Assembly (NCBI GenBank): GCA_024231905.1
Contig: JAAEQC010000033.1
Span: forward strand, 248,001 to 312,000
Direction: 5' to 3'
Length of the DNA stretch: 64,000 bases
Source of the DNA: a bacterium
GTDB taxonomy: Bacteria > Krumholzibacteriota > Krumholzibacteriia > LZORAL124-64-63
Below are positions 30,665 through 38,761 of the stretch, piece by piece. The notes below the pieces were generated by a model. That model was not told the DNA's origin. It saw nothing but the letters and a program-made list of their open reading frames with translations, and made no database searches. The stretch's first letter is position 1. The number at the start of each line of letters is the position of its first letter. Both the position numbers and the translations under genes were made by a program.

Positions 30665-32514
30665 ACCTCCACGGAAGCATGCTTTCGACCGTCATCTTCG
30701 GCGTGTTCGTGGCGCTGGTGCTCTGGATGAGCTACTACTTCGCCCGCCGCGCCCGCTCGGCGGCCGGCTACTTCGCCGCCGGCGGCCAGATCCACTGGGC
30801 CGTCAACGGTATCAGCTTCGCGGGCGACTACCTGTCCGCCGCCTCCTTCCTGGGCATCTGCGGCATGATCGCCACCCTGGGTTACGACGGCTTCCTGTAC
30901 TCCATCGGCTACCTGGCCGGCTGGGTCGTGGCCCTGTTCGTCGTGGCCGAGCCCATGAAACGCATGGGCAAGTTCACCTTCACCGACGCCCTGGACGCCA
31001 AGTTCGACCACCGCGGCATCAAGCTGGCGGCGGCCATCAGCACCCTGGTGGTGTCGATCTGCTACCTGATCCCGCAGATGAACGGCGCCGGCTCCCTGGT
31101 CGAGCCCCTGCTGGGCCTGCCCCACTGGGTGGGCGTGGTCATCGTGGGCATCATCGTGATCACCATCGTCGCCACGGCAGGCATGACCTCGACCACCTAC
31201 GTGCAGTTCCTCAAGGGCGGACTGCTGCTGATCTTCTCGACCATCCTCGTGGTCGTGCTCATGTTCCGCGGCATCGACACCGATGCCAAGGGCCTGGTGG
31301 ACGACGCGGGCGAACCCCTGCGCTTCACCCCCGTCGAGACCACCCACGACGGACTGCTGACCGACGGCTACACCCTCGCCCATTCCGAAGGTGACTTCTC
31401 GAAGTACAGCCTGGCGGGCAAGGACTCCTGGTGGGTCCTGGACGGCGACCGCCTCTTCGAATGCCAATGGGAGACCGCCGATCTGGTTAACGGTGAGCCC
31501 GACGGGTTGCTGGAACCGGTGGGACGCCTGCGCAACATCGGCGGCGTCGAAGGAGAAAGCACCGGCCGCGTCTCGATCGTGTCCTTCCTGTCGCACCTGA
31601 CGCACCCGGAAACCCGCATAGAGCAGTGGCACAAGACCAAGGTCATCGACGAGGCCGGCACCAAGACCACCGTCTACTACCCCAAGACGGTCAACGGCAC
31701 CGACCTGATGAAGCCCGGCGCGAAGTTCAAGGTGAAGACCGGCTGGGAGAAGCTGAACTTCGTCTCGCTGATGCTGGCCCTGTTCCTCGGCACAGCCGCC
31801 CTGCCGCACATTCTGATCCGCTACTACACGGTGCCCAGCCCGGCCTGCGCGCGGAAGTCGACCATCGTGGCCATCGCGGCCATCGGCTTCTTCTACGTGC
31901 TGACCCTGTTCATGGGCCTGGGCGCGGGAATCAGCGGCACGGTCAACCCGGCGGACAACAACATGTCGGCGCCCCTGCTGGCCCTGTCCTTCGGCGGCGT
32001 GCTCTTCGCCATCATCTCGGCCATCGCCTTCGCGACGGTACTGGGCACGGTCGCCGGCCTGATCGTGGCCGCGTCGGGAGCCGTGGCCCACGACCTGATG
32101 GACCGCTTCGGGAACATGAACCTGGGCGAGCGCGAGAAAGTGCGCGCCGGCAAGATCGCCGCCTTCGGCGTCGGCATCATCGCCATCGTGCTGGGCATCG
32201 TCTTCCGCGGCGTGAACGTCAGCTTCCTGGTAGGCTGGGCCTTCGCCGTGGCCGCCTCGGCGAACCTGCCCTCCATCGTCATGCTGCTGTTCTGGAAGAA
32301 GACCACGGCAGAGGGCATCACGGCGTCCATCTTCGTGGGCATCGTCGCCGCGCTGGGCATCATCCTGACCGGCCCGGCCATGTTCGCCGGCCCCTACGGC
32401 AAGACTGCCGCCGACGCGCTGCACCCGCTGGGACAGCCGGGGATCATCGCGATTCCGTTGAGCTTCCTGACGCTGGTGGTGGTAAGCCTGATGACGCAGA
32501 AGAAGAAGGCGTAA
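30661..32514 (+). CDS. Sodium:solute symporter (SSS family), acetate/monocarboxylate-type permease
   Basis: 617 aa, about 13 membrane helices. The ATG at 30661 is preceded by ggggagg. Typical SSS sequence at the N-terminus (YFAAGGQIHWAVNGISFAGDYLSAASFLG) and around AALPHILIRYYTVP. A hydrophilic insertion of ~120 residues (about 205-330: TPVETTHDGLLTDG ... TVYYPKTVNG) is seen in the DUF4212-partnered group. Probably takes up acetate or a related short acid with Na+; the exact substrate is inference. Confidence 0.9.
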   Translation: MNLHGSMLSTVIFGVFVALVLWMSYYFARRARSAAGYFAAGGQIHWAVNGISFAGDYLSAASFLGICGMIATLGYDGFLYSIGYLAGWVVALFVVAEPMKRMGKFTFTDALDAKFDHRGIKLAAAISTLVVSICYLIPQMNGAGSLVEPLLGLPHWVGVVIVGIIVITIVATAGMTSTTYVQFLKGGLLLIFSTILVVVLMFRGIDTDAKGLVDDAGEPLRFTPVETTHDGLLTDGYTLAHSEGDFSKYSLAGKDSWWVLDGDRLFECQWETADLVNGEPDGLLEPVGRLRNIGGVEGESTGRVSIVSFLSHLTHPETRIEQWHKTKVIDEAGTKTTVYYPKTVNGTDLMKPGAKFKVKTGWEKLNFVSLMLALFLGTAALPHILIRYYTVPSPACARKSTIVAIAAIGFFYVLTLFMGLGAGISGTVNPADNNMSAPLLALSFGGVLFAIISAIAFATVLGTVAGLIVAASGAVAHDLMDRFGNMNLGEREKVRAGKIAAFGVGIIAIVLGIVFRGVNVSFLVGWAFAVAASANLPSIVMLLFWKKTTAEGITASIFVGIVAALGIILTGPAMFAGPYGKTAADALHPLGQPGIIAIPLSFLTLVVVSLMTQKKKA

Positions 32515-32536
32515 GCGGACGCTGAAGATCGAAGGA

Positions 32537-32575
32537 GGACCGGCGGGGCCTGGGGCTCCGCCGGTTCCTCGTTCT
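32537..32575 (+). terminator. Likely terminator of the symporter operon
   Basis: Inverted repeat ggaccggcggggcc / ggctccgccggttcc with a 3-base loop, 22 bases after the symporter stop, followed by tcgttctg. Strong stem, short T-tract. Confidence 0.55.
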
Positions 32576-32582
32576 GAGCACA

Positions 32583-32852
32583 GGGCTCGATGGCCGCCCC
32601 AACCCTATCAACCCCGTGACCGCCATCGGCTTCGATCTGCATCGGCCACAGCCGCTGACCCCGCGCGCGTAGGATCTGGCTGAACGGCGCGTGGCTACGC
32701 TGCTGGAGAGCGAACCCCTGCCCGCGGCGACCCACAATGTGCGCTGGCAGGGGAGGAACCACCGAGGGCGCTAGGTCGCCTCCGGAGTCTACCTGCACCG
32801 GATCGAGTGCTCTTCGTTCATGTCTAGTCAGCGGATGAAGCTCGCGCGTTAG
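32583..32852 (+). pseudogene. Remnant of a secreted protein's FlgD-like C-terminal sorting domain
   Basis: One frame reads GRPNPINPVTAIGFDLHRPQP, a stop, DLAERRVATLLESEPLPA, THNVRWQGRN, a second stop, then VASGVYLHRIECSSF. It matches the pattern PNPFNP...DLAGRRVATL...VRWDGRN..G..VASGVYFYRL of FlgD-Ig/T9SS sorting domains, as in the metalloprotease of this window. Two in-frame TAG codons and the absence of the rest of the protein make it a pseudogene. Confidence 0.75.
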
Positions 32853-32878
32853 GCCGAACCGAGGTTTCTCGAAGAGAA

Positions 32879-33144
32879 GAAGCGCCTCCCCGGCAATCCG
32901 GAGGAGGCGCTTCGATCTGGTACCCCGTACGTCCCAGTATGCGAAACAAATGCGAGTCGCCCCTCTTTCGCCAATAGCGCAGGCAATCTTCTGTGTATCA
33001 ACAAATTCCAGAGGTTCTGAGGGGCCGCCTCAGGATATCCGAATTCGGTTAGCTGGCTGACCGGTCAAAGCCTCCCAGCTTCTAATCTGGGACCAAACCT
33101 CCACAATGCTGCCTTTGCCTCGGATGGATTATTTGGTAGGCACA
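32879..33144 (+). repeat. tRNA-Glu-end composite repeat R9 (B-type arm)
   Basis: Hairpin gaagcgcctccccgg/ccggaggaggcgcttc (32879-32913), core tggtaccccgta (32918-32929), arm cgtcccagtatgcgaaac, and the full-length B tail of ~200 bp, ending in ggatggattatttggtaggc (to 33144). Nearly identical over its length to R11. Confidence 0.8.
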
Positions 33145-33209
33145 CCGGTTCGGAGCGAAAATACGAGCGGTTCTCGGACTGGGTCCGGGTGTCGACGTAA
33201 CCTCCACGC

Positions 33210-34481
33210 TTAGAGGAGAGTACCACCCCGCCCCTGCCTCCCGCTGACCAGCACCCGGTGCATCCACAACATGTGCACCAGATCCCGATCCCCTGGTCGC
33301 GCAGCCAGCGTCCCCCGGTAGGACCCTTGCCGCCGCACGGTCTCGAGCAGCGACACCACGTGCTCATCCCCCATGGATATCAGACAGGCATGCCCCGTGG
33401 CCGCGTTGCGCATCACCACCCCGGCTTCGTTGTCCACCATCTCGAGGCGGTCACTCACCTGCAGCGGGTCCAGGCTCACGAGCCGCTTCCGCCGCAGGTG
33501 CTTGTTGATGCTGAGCAGGATTCCGTCCGCCATGTGTGAGGGTGTGATGCGCGCGAGACAGTCGCGGCCACTGCAGGCATCGCTCTGTTCGTAGCCACAC
33601 GCCAGGCAGGGTCCCGGGTCTTGGATGATCACGGCCTTGCGGCCGGCGGGACGCCAGACGTTCGAGGAAGTCGGCCCGAATATAGTGACCGTGGGCAGAC
33701 CCACCGCGGCGGCCACGTGACCCGTCCCTGAATCGTTGCCGATATGGAGGTCGAGGCCGGCCAGGATCGCGGCCACCAGGCCGATCGATTGCCCCACCAG
33801 CAAATGGTGGTGCCCGGCGGGCAGCGCGGCATGGAGGCGGGACACCTCGCGGTCCGTCTTCTTGCGTCCCAGCAGCACGAGGTGGGCGCCGAACTCCCGG
33901 GTCAGCCAGTCGCAGACCGTAACGAATCCTTCGAGGCCCCACTGCTTGGGCTGGTATCCGGCGCTCGGATTCACCGCGACGATCAACGGGCGGTTGCGGC
34001 GGGTAAAGCGTTGGTCGATCCACTGCCGGGCCGCGGTGGCGTCCTCGGGTCGGAGGGCGATTTTCGGCGCCGTGCGCCGCGGTTCGTAACCGTGGAGGGC
34101 GAGCCCATCCAGAAGGCCGCGGTAAAGATGCTTGCGCCAGGTGGGGACTCCCACGTGCTGCACCCGCCCCGCGGCACCGGTCCGGGCGGGCACGTATCCG
34201 GGCGGGAAGGAACACTCGACGTTAAAGACCTGGTCGTAGCCCTGGAGGTGGTGCTCGAGCCCGGCGACGGGTTCCGGCTGCAGGAAGTCGTCGGCCAGCC
34301 CGTGATAGAGTTCCCATCCCTCGGGCCGGGCCATAACCGTCACCCGGGCGGCCGGATGATGCCGCCGGATTTCCCGCACCACGGGCAGGGCCAGCACATT
34401 GTCGCCCAGGTTATCGACACGCCGGATGAGGATGCGCCGCGCGGGATTGCGACGGCGCGAAGAAGAAGGTCGGCCCGACAT
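33210..34481 (-). CDS. GT9 (heptosyltransferase-like) glycosyltransferase with extra C-terminal domain
   Basis: 423 aa. Residues 15-330 are a GT-B fold of family 9: RRVDNLGDNVLALPVVREIR at the N-terminus, PKQWGLEGF, and the donor-site NDSGTGHVAAAVGLPTVTIFG (from residue 249). Four Cys at 292-308 (CLACGYEQSDACSGRDC) occur at a place where relatives also have Cys. Residues ~340-415 are an added domain (GVVMRNAATGHACLISMG, HVVSLLETVRRQ, DLVHMLWMHRVLV). Its strand-strand-helix-helix rhythm reminds me of PqqD-type peptide-binding domains, which is unproven. The gene starts 5 bases after a 61-aa peptide gene, has no clear SD, and is probably translated by coupling to it. Confidence 0.85.
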   Translation of the reverse strand: MSGRPSSSRRRNPARRILIRRVDNLGDNVLALPVVREIRRHHPAARVTVMARPEGWELYHGLADDFLQPEPVAGLEHHLQGYDQVFNVECSFPPGYVPARTGAAGRVQHVGVPTWRKHLYRGLLDGLALHGYEPRRTAPKIALRPEDATAARQWIDQRFTRRNRPLIVAVNPSAGYQPKQWGLEGFVTVCDWLTREFGAHLVLLGRKKTDREVSRLHAALPAGHHHLLVGQSIGLVAAILAGLDLHIGNDSGTGHVAAAVGLPTVTIFGPTSSNVWRPAGRKAVIIQDPGPCLACGYEQSDACSGRDCLARITPSHMADGILLSINKHLRRKRLVSLDPLQVSDRLEMVDNEAGVVMRNAATGHACLISMGDEHVVSLLETVRRQGSYRGTLAARPGDRDLVHMLWMHRVLVSGRQGRGGTLL

Positions 34482-34486
34482 GGGGA

Positions 34487-34672
34487 TCAGTAGTAGCCGT
34501 AGCCGCCGCCCACCGGTTCGGCGGGAGAGGTCGAGTCAGAGCAACCGAAGGTGCTGAGCGAGACGACGGAGCACGTCGCCGTGGCGATCACCGTGTAGCC
34601 GATCCCCTTGAGGACCTTGCGGCGGGTGGGCTTGGCAGCACCAAGCGTCGGCTTGCGTTCCTTGTCGGACAT
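34487..34672 (-). CDS. 61-aa Tat-leader peptide ending GGGYGYY, partner of the GT9 gene
   Basis: The start at 34672 (MSDKERKP) has gggggg at 5 bases; the upstream ATG at 34702 has no SD. The twin-arginine motif TRRKVLKG is followed by a hydrophobic stretch (IGYTVIATATCSVVSLS) and a near-lipobox STFGC. The mature end is about 15 residues, SDSTSPAEPV then GGGYGYY. It may be a Tat-exported mini-lipoprotein, or a leader-core peptide precursor modified by the adjoining glycosyltransferase. The second reading is inference from operon structure and the odd Gly/Tyr tail. Confidence 0.7.
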   Translation of the reverse strand: MSDKERKPTLGAAKPTRRKVLKGIGYTVIATATCSVVSLSTFGCSDSTSPAEPVGGGYGYY

Positions 34673-34770
34673 GGTTTCCCCCCACTCGAACTCGAAAGGC
34701 ATGAAGTCGAGATGGAGGGAGTGTATCTGAGAACGTGGGGAGAGTCAATGAGGGCCGGTTCCGCGAGGGG

Positions 34771-34934
34771 TGTGCCTACCAAATAATCCGTCCGCGTTGA
34801 CATATAGATACTTAGGGAACCGCGAGAGTCCGACGGTCGACTAGCCCGGATTCGGAGTTTCCACCGATGGATCAGATAGATCCAACAGTCCCAGTAGATC
34901 AAATAGAGGCCGGATGGAATAAATGGTAGGCACA
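34771..34934. mobile_element. MITE-like element with 23-bp terminal inverted repeats
   Basis: 164 bp bounded by tgtgcctaccaaataatccg (34771 on) and, inverted, ggatggaataaatggtaggc (34912 on). The two 23-bp ends match at 19 positions. No ORF inside and no clear target duplication. Similar ends recur at 22327, 23329, 33122, 36895 and 36933. It abuts the recombinase remnant at 34938. Confidence 0.6.
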
Positions 34935-34937
34935 GGA

Positions 34938-35220
34938 GGCGCTGTCGGCCCAGATCGAGGAACTGGAAGAGCGGAGCCGCACCCTCCAGGAGAGGCGCTC
35001 CAGCCTCGACCTGCCGGCCCTGAAGACCGAGTTCCTGAACGAGATCCTGACCAACCTGCAGGGCGTCGTCGAGGCAGTCCCCAATCCACAAAAAAAGCAC
35101 CTTCTCCAGCTGCTCCTGGAGAAGGTGCTTATCAAGGACCAGCGTACGATCGAAGTCTGGTATCGACTCCCCCAGTTTCCTGGTGTTCGCACACTGGGCG
35201 ATATGGTACCCCGTAGGTTA
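34938..35220 (+). pseudogene. C-terminal remnant of a serine-recombinase-like protein (copy 3, best preserved)
   Basis: About 94 codons open in one frame: a coiled coil (ALSAQIEELEERSRTLQERR), LDLPALKTEFLNEILTNLQG, VVEAVPN, LLQLLLEKVLIKDQRTIEVW and YRLPQFPGVRTLGDMVPRRL. The last residues are encoded by the tRNA-derived core read antisense. Coiled coil plus terminal strand EVWYRLP suggests the C-terminus of a resolvase/invertase-family recombinase. The N-terminal catalytic part is missing: the MITE-like element begins immediately upstream. Confidence 0.6.
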
Positions 35221-35365
35221 CAGTGTGCGAAACATGGATCGGCGTTGCGCGGAGGCTCCGCGATCCGCGCGGTTTTCCATCTTCCGACGCTTCCCGCACG
35301 CCAAGGGGAGGCATCCACTGAACCAGCCCAGATTCGAATTCGGCAAGCTGGCTAGCCAACGCAAG
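35095..35365 (+). repeat. tRNA-Glu-end composite repeat R10 (A-type arm)
   Basis: Hairpin aagcaccttctccag/ctggagaaggtgctt (35095-35130) with seven T on the minus strand. Left arm gttcgcacactg, core tggtaccccgta (35204-35215), right arm ggttacagtgtgcgaaac, A tail to gattcgaattcggcaagctg. Confidence 0.78.
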
Positions 35366-35518
35366 GAGCAGGCTCTGCGGAATGGCATGGACTGCCTTGA
35401 GAGATCGGGAGTATCGATACGGGCCTGACGGAGCCGAATAGAGCGCGGGGGTCAAGATCGGCAGGAAGAGCGGAAGGCGAATCAAGATCTGATGCAGGCA
35501 CCGGGCATCGGAATGCCA

Positions 35519-36403
35519 TCAATTCTCCTGACAGGCCCCCACTTCCAACATCTCCTCGATCAGCTCGATCACCAGTTCCGGCTGATCCTGATGGATGACG
35601 TGACCGGCGTTTTCTGCCGGCACGTGCCTGCCCCGGGTCATGTCCGACACGAGTGAGCAGTGGTATTCTCGGATGTAAGCGTAGAAAGCGTCGATGACCT
35701 CGTCTCCAAAGCCTGCCAAGTAACCCTGGGCGCGCGACCGGTCCAGGCCCGAGACGACGACCAGTGGAAGGTCGTGCGGGAAGTCAGCATCCAGCATGCG
35801 GGCCAGTGTCTCCTCCTTGTAGCGGATCTCCTGGCCGAATCCGCCCGGTCGCTCAGCCAACCTCGCCCAGGTCCCGTCCCAGAATGCCCGCCATTCCGCC
35901 CGCACGTCACCCTCCAGGTGGTCCAGGCCGAACGCATCGAGGACATCCTTGTCACCCGGATCCAGCAGGATCATGCCGGCAATGTCCGCGGGATGCTCCT
36001 GGACGAGAATCCGGGCGTACATGCAACCCGCCGAATGGGCCACGACCACATAGGGTGCGGGGACATCGAGTGCCGCGAGGAGCGCTCGGAGCTCCCGCAC
36101 GATGTTCAGCCCGTGCCGTGGCTCGCGCCCCATTCCGCTGCCCTGGTGACCCGCACGTTCGTATGTGATTGTCCGGGCGGATTCGGCGACGGAAGCTACG
36201 ACCTCATCCCAGTAGTTCATGGTGGCCGATCCACCGCTGAGGAAGACGACGACCGGCTCGCCCGTGCCACGATCCCAGCATTCGAGTTGGTAGCCGCCGA
36301 CATCGACAAACTCAGCCCGAACTGGGCCACCCCACATGGCATTGGCGAGGAGGAGGATCGACGGGAGAAACCGCAGTGCGGCGAATCGTCCGACTGAGCC
36401 CAT
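35519..36403 (-). CDS. Secreted alpha/beta-hydrolase
   Basis: 294 aa with signal peptide (cleavage near residue 30, GGPVRAEF). Oxyanion region FLSGGSATMNYW, nucleophile S124 in VVAHSAGC, candidate acid in VVVSGLDRS, and catalytic His in NAGHVIHQDQPEL near residue 276. An esterase, lipase or epoxide-hydrolase-type enzyme in the periplasm; the substrate is unknown. It is the only gene between R10 and R11. Confidence 0.85.
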   Translation of the reverse strand: MGSVGRFAALRFLPSILLLANAMWGGPVRAEFVDVGGYQLECWDRGTGEPVVVFLSGGSATMNYWDEVVASVAESARTITYERAGHQGSGMGREPRHGLNIVRELRALLAALDVPAPYVVVAHSAGCMYARILVQEHPADIAGMILLDPGDKDVLDAFGLDHLEGDVRAEWRAFWDGTWARLAERPGGFGQEIRYKEETLARMLDADFPHDLPLVVVSGLDRSRAQGYLAGFGDEVIDAFYAYIREYHCSLVSDMTRGRHVPAENAGHVIHQDQPELVIELIEEMLEVGACQEN

Positions 36404-36637
36404 GGAGCGAACCCTTTCCTGTCGTCCGGCAGCGGGATCGGGGGCTCCGTCGGCCGGGCCATGATGAATTTAGCGAGGGCCACGCGGGCCGTCAATACGA
36501 TGGCCGAGGCGGAATCCGCCGTCGCCGCGTTTGCAACCCCCTTGTGTCTAAAGAGAATACCTGAGATTCTCCATCCCATGATTCCATGGCAGGTCTCGTT
36601 GTCTGTGAAGATCCAACAGCGGATCGCGCGTTAAAGA

Positions 36638-36917
36638 AACGCCTTCCCGGAATCTCCGGGAAGGCGCTTTTATGTGGTACCCCGTAGGTCCCAGTATGCG
36701 AAACAAATGCGAGTCGCCCATCTTTCGCCAATGGCGCAGGCAATCTTCCGTATATCAACAAGTTCCAGAGATTATAAGGGGCCGCCTCAGGATATCCGAA
36801 TTCGGTTGGCTGGCTGACCGGTCTAAGCCTCCCCTTCCTCAAACCTCCCAGTTTCTGATTTTGGACCGAGCCTTCACAAGGCGGCATTTGCCGCGGATGG
36901 ATTATTTGGTAGGCATA
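36638..36917 (+). repeat. tRNA-Glu-end composite repeat R11 (B-type arm)
   Basis: Hairpin around gccttcccgg/ccgggaaggc (36638-36669), core tggtaccccgta (36675-36686), arm ggtcccagtatgcgaaac, then the long B tail shared with R9, ending in ggatggattatttggtaggc (36895 on). A second copy of the end motif, ggatggattaaatggtaggc, follows at 36933. Confidence 0.8.
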
Positions 36918-37092
36918 GGCGAAGGTTGTCTCGGATGGATTAAATGGTAGGCACAGGCGATGTTCCGCGCGCCGCCCGTGCCTGCTTGACGCTGTGTATT
37001 CATTTGTGGTAACCTCGTTGTTTGGAGGGCATTTGCTTCGTCCATCATTCGAGTCATTGCATCTTCACGCCTTCCTGCGCGAAGGAGATGCC

Positions 37093-38658
37093 ATGCACGC
37101 ACGACGGCCCATATACCCGATCGCTTTGCTGCTCACCTGTCTGGTCACCGCCTGCGGTGAGGACTCCCCCACCGAACCGGCGAATAACGTTTCAGCTCCG
37201 GCCGCTCCCTCCGGACTGACCGCCACTCCGCTGGACGGCGAGTCGATCCGCCTCGCGTGGTCGGACAACTCCACGATCGAGGATGGCTTCGCCGTCCATC
37301 GCTGCGAGGCCGACAGCTGGGCCTGCGTGGAAACCACCGCCGTGAACATCGAGTCGTTCGTCAACACGGGTCTCGCGCCGCTGACGACATACTCGTACAC
37401 CGTCGTCGCCTTCAACGCCCAGGGGACGGCCTCGGCGGACACGGTCGAGGCCACGACGACGCCGGCCGGCGACCCGCCCACGCCGCCCTCCAACCCGTCG
37501 CCGGTCGACGGCGCCGGCGATCAGGCCCCCATCGTCACCCTGTCGTGGACCTGCAGTGATCCCAACGGCGATGCTCTCGTCTACGATGTCTACTTCGGCC
37601 GCCACCCCTACCTCTTCGCCGCGGAATACGCTACCACGAGCATCGACGTTTTCGATCTGGAGTTCGACGAGGAGTACTCCTGGTATGTCGTCGCCAAGGA
37701 TACGGCGGGCCACGAGACGACCGGACCGACCTGGACGTTCACCGTCCGGGACGGGGGTTTCACGGTCGTCGGTTCCTACGACTACGGCTACATGGGGTCC
37801 GACGCCATCGAGGCCGTCGTGAGGAACGGCATCATCTACCTGGCGCATGGTTATTTCGGATTCGACATGTTCGACATCGGAAGCCCCACGGCTCCGCAGT
37901 TCCTCGGGCGGTACCTCGTCGGCCAGCACACCGACCGCGTAACCGGCGTGCGCGTGCAGGGCTCACTGGCCTATCTCTCCTACGGCGACCTCGGCATGCA
38001 CATCGTCGACGTGTCCGTCCCGTCGAGCCCGTCGCTCGTGGGCAAGCTCGACTACACGACCTATACGGGCGCGATCGATCTTTCGGGCGGCCACGCGTAC
38101 CTCTGCCGGTGGGAAGACGGCCTGCTGATCGTGGACGTCTCGACGCCCGCGACCCCCGTCGAGGCGCAAACGTACGATACGCCGGGCGAAGCCGCGGACA
38201 TCCTCGTCGACGGCACCACCGCCTTCGTCGCCGACGGTACGGGTGGCCTGCTCGTCCTCGACCTAACGACGCCGACGAGCCCGTCCCCACTCGGCAGCGC
38301 GGCGACCTCCGCCGCTATCTACACTCTGACCCGCGACGGCGACCTGATCTACGCCAGCGGCGCGACCGGCGTGTCGATCATCGATGTCGGCACTCCGTCA
38401 TCGCCGGTCGTGGTCGGCCACTACCCTGTCGGGGGCTTCGGGCCGAGCCGCGTCGCCGTCCTCGATGGCGTCTTCGGCCACCACATATTCTTCGCCGACA
38501 GCCCGAAGATGATCGCCGTCGACGTCGCGGATCCGACCACGCCGGCGCTGGCCGGCGAGTACACGCCTCCGAACTTCACGCGCTTCCCGCTGGCGGCCTG
38601 GGGCTACATATATTTCTTCGAGAGCGACCGCATCGCGGTGCTGAGCTTCATGCCCTGA
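37093..38658 (+). CDS. Lipoprotein with Fn3 domains and LVIVD repeats
   Basis: 521 aa. The ATG at 37093 has aaggag at 6 bases and starts a lipoprotein signal with lipobox LVTAC. Residues 35-125 are a fibronectin type III domain (APSGLTATPLDGESIRLAWS), ~135-220 a second Fn3-like domain (EYSWYVVAKDTAGHETTGPT). From 225 on are LVIVD repeats (GMHIVDVSVPSSPSLVG, GLLIVDVSTPATPVE, GLLVLDLTTPTSPS), predicted to form a beta-propeller. A surface or periplasmic binding protein; no enzymatic motif. Last cargo gene before tRNA-Glu. Confidence 0.87.
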   Translation: MHARRPIYPIALLLTCLVTACGEDSPTEPANNVSAPAAPSGLTATPLDGESIRLAWSDNSTIEDGFAVHRCEADSWACVETTAVNIESFVNTGLAPLTTYSYTVVAFNAQGTASADTVEATTTPAGDPPTPPSNPSPVDGAGDQAPIVTLSWTCSDPNGDALVYDVYFGRHPYLFAAEYATTSIDVFDLEFDEEYSWYVVAKDTAGHETTGPTWTFTVRDGGFTVVGSYDYGYMGSDAIEAVVRNGIIYLAHGYFGFDMFDIGSPTAPQFLGRYLVGQHTDRVTGVRVQGSLAYLSYGDLGMHIVDVSVPSSPSLVGKLDYTTYTGAIDLSGGHAYLCRWEDGLLIVDVSTPATPVEAQTYDTPGEAADILVDGTTAFVADGTGGLLVLDLTTPTSPSPLGSAATSAAIYTLTRDGDLIYASGATGVSIIDVGTPSSPVVVGHYPVGGFGPSRVAVLDGVFGHHIFFADSPKMIAVDVADPTTPALAGEYTPPNFTRFPLAAWGYIYFFESDRIAVLSFMP

Positions 38659-38761
38659 CACTCGAAGACCAGGAGGCCTCGGTTCTGACACCGGGGCCGC
38701 TTCTCGTCCGCAAGCTGCGATGGGGGCGCTCACTTCACGAGTGTCAATCGGACTGCCCCTG

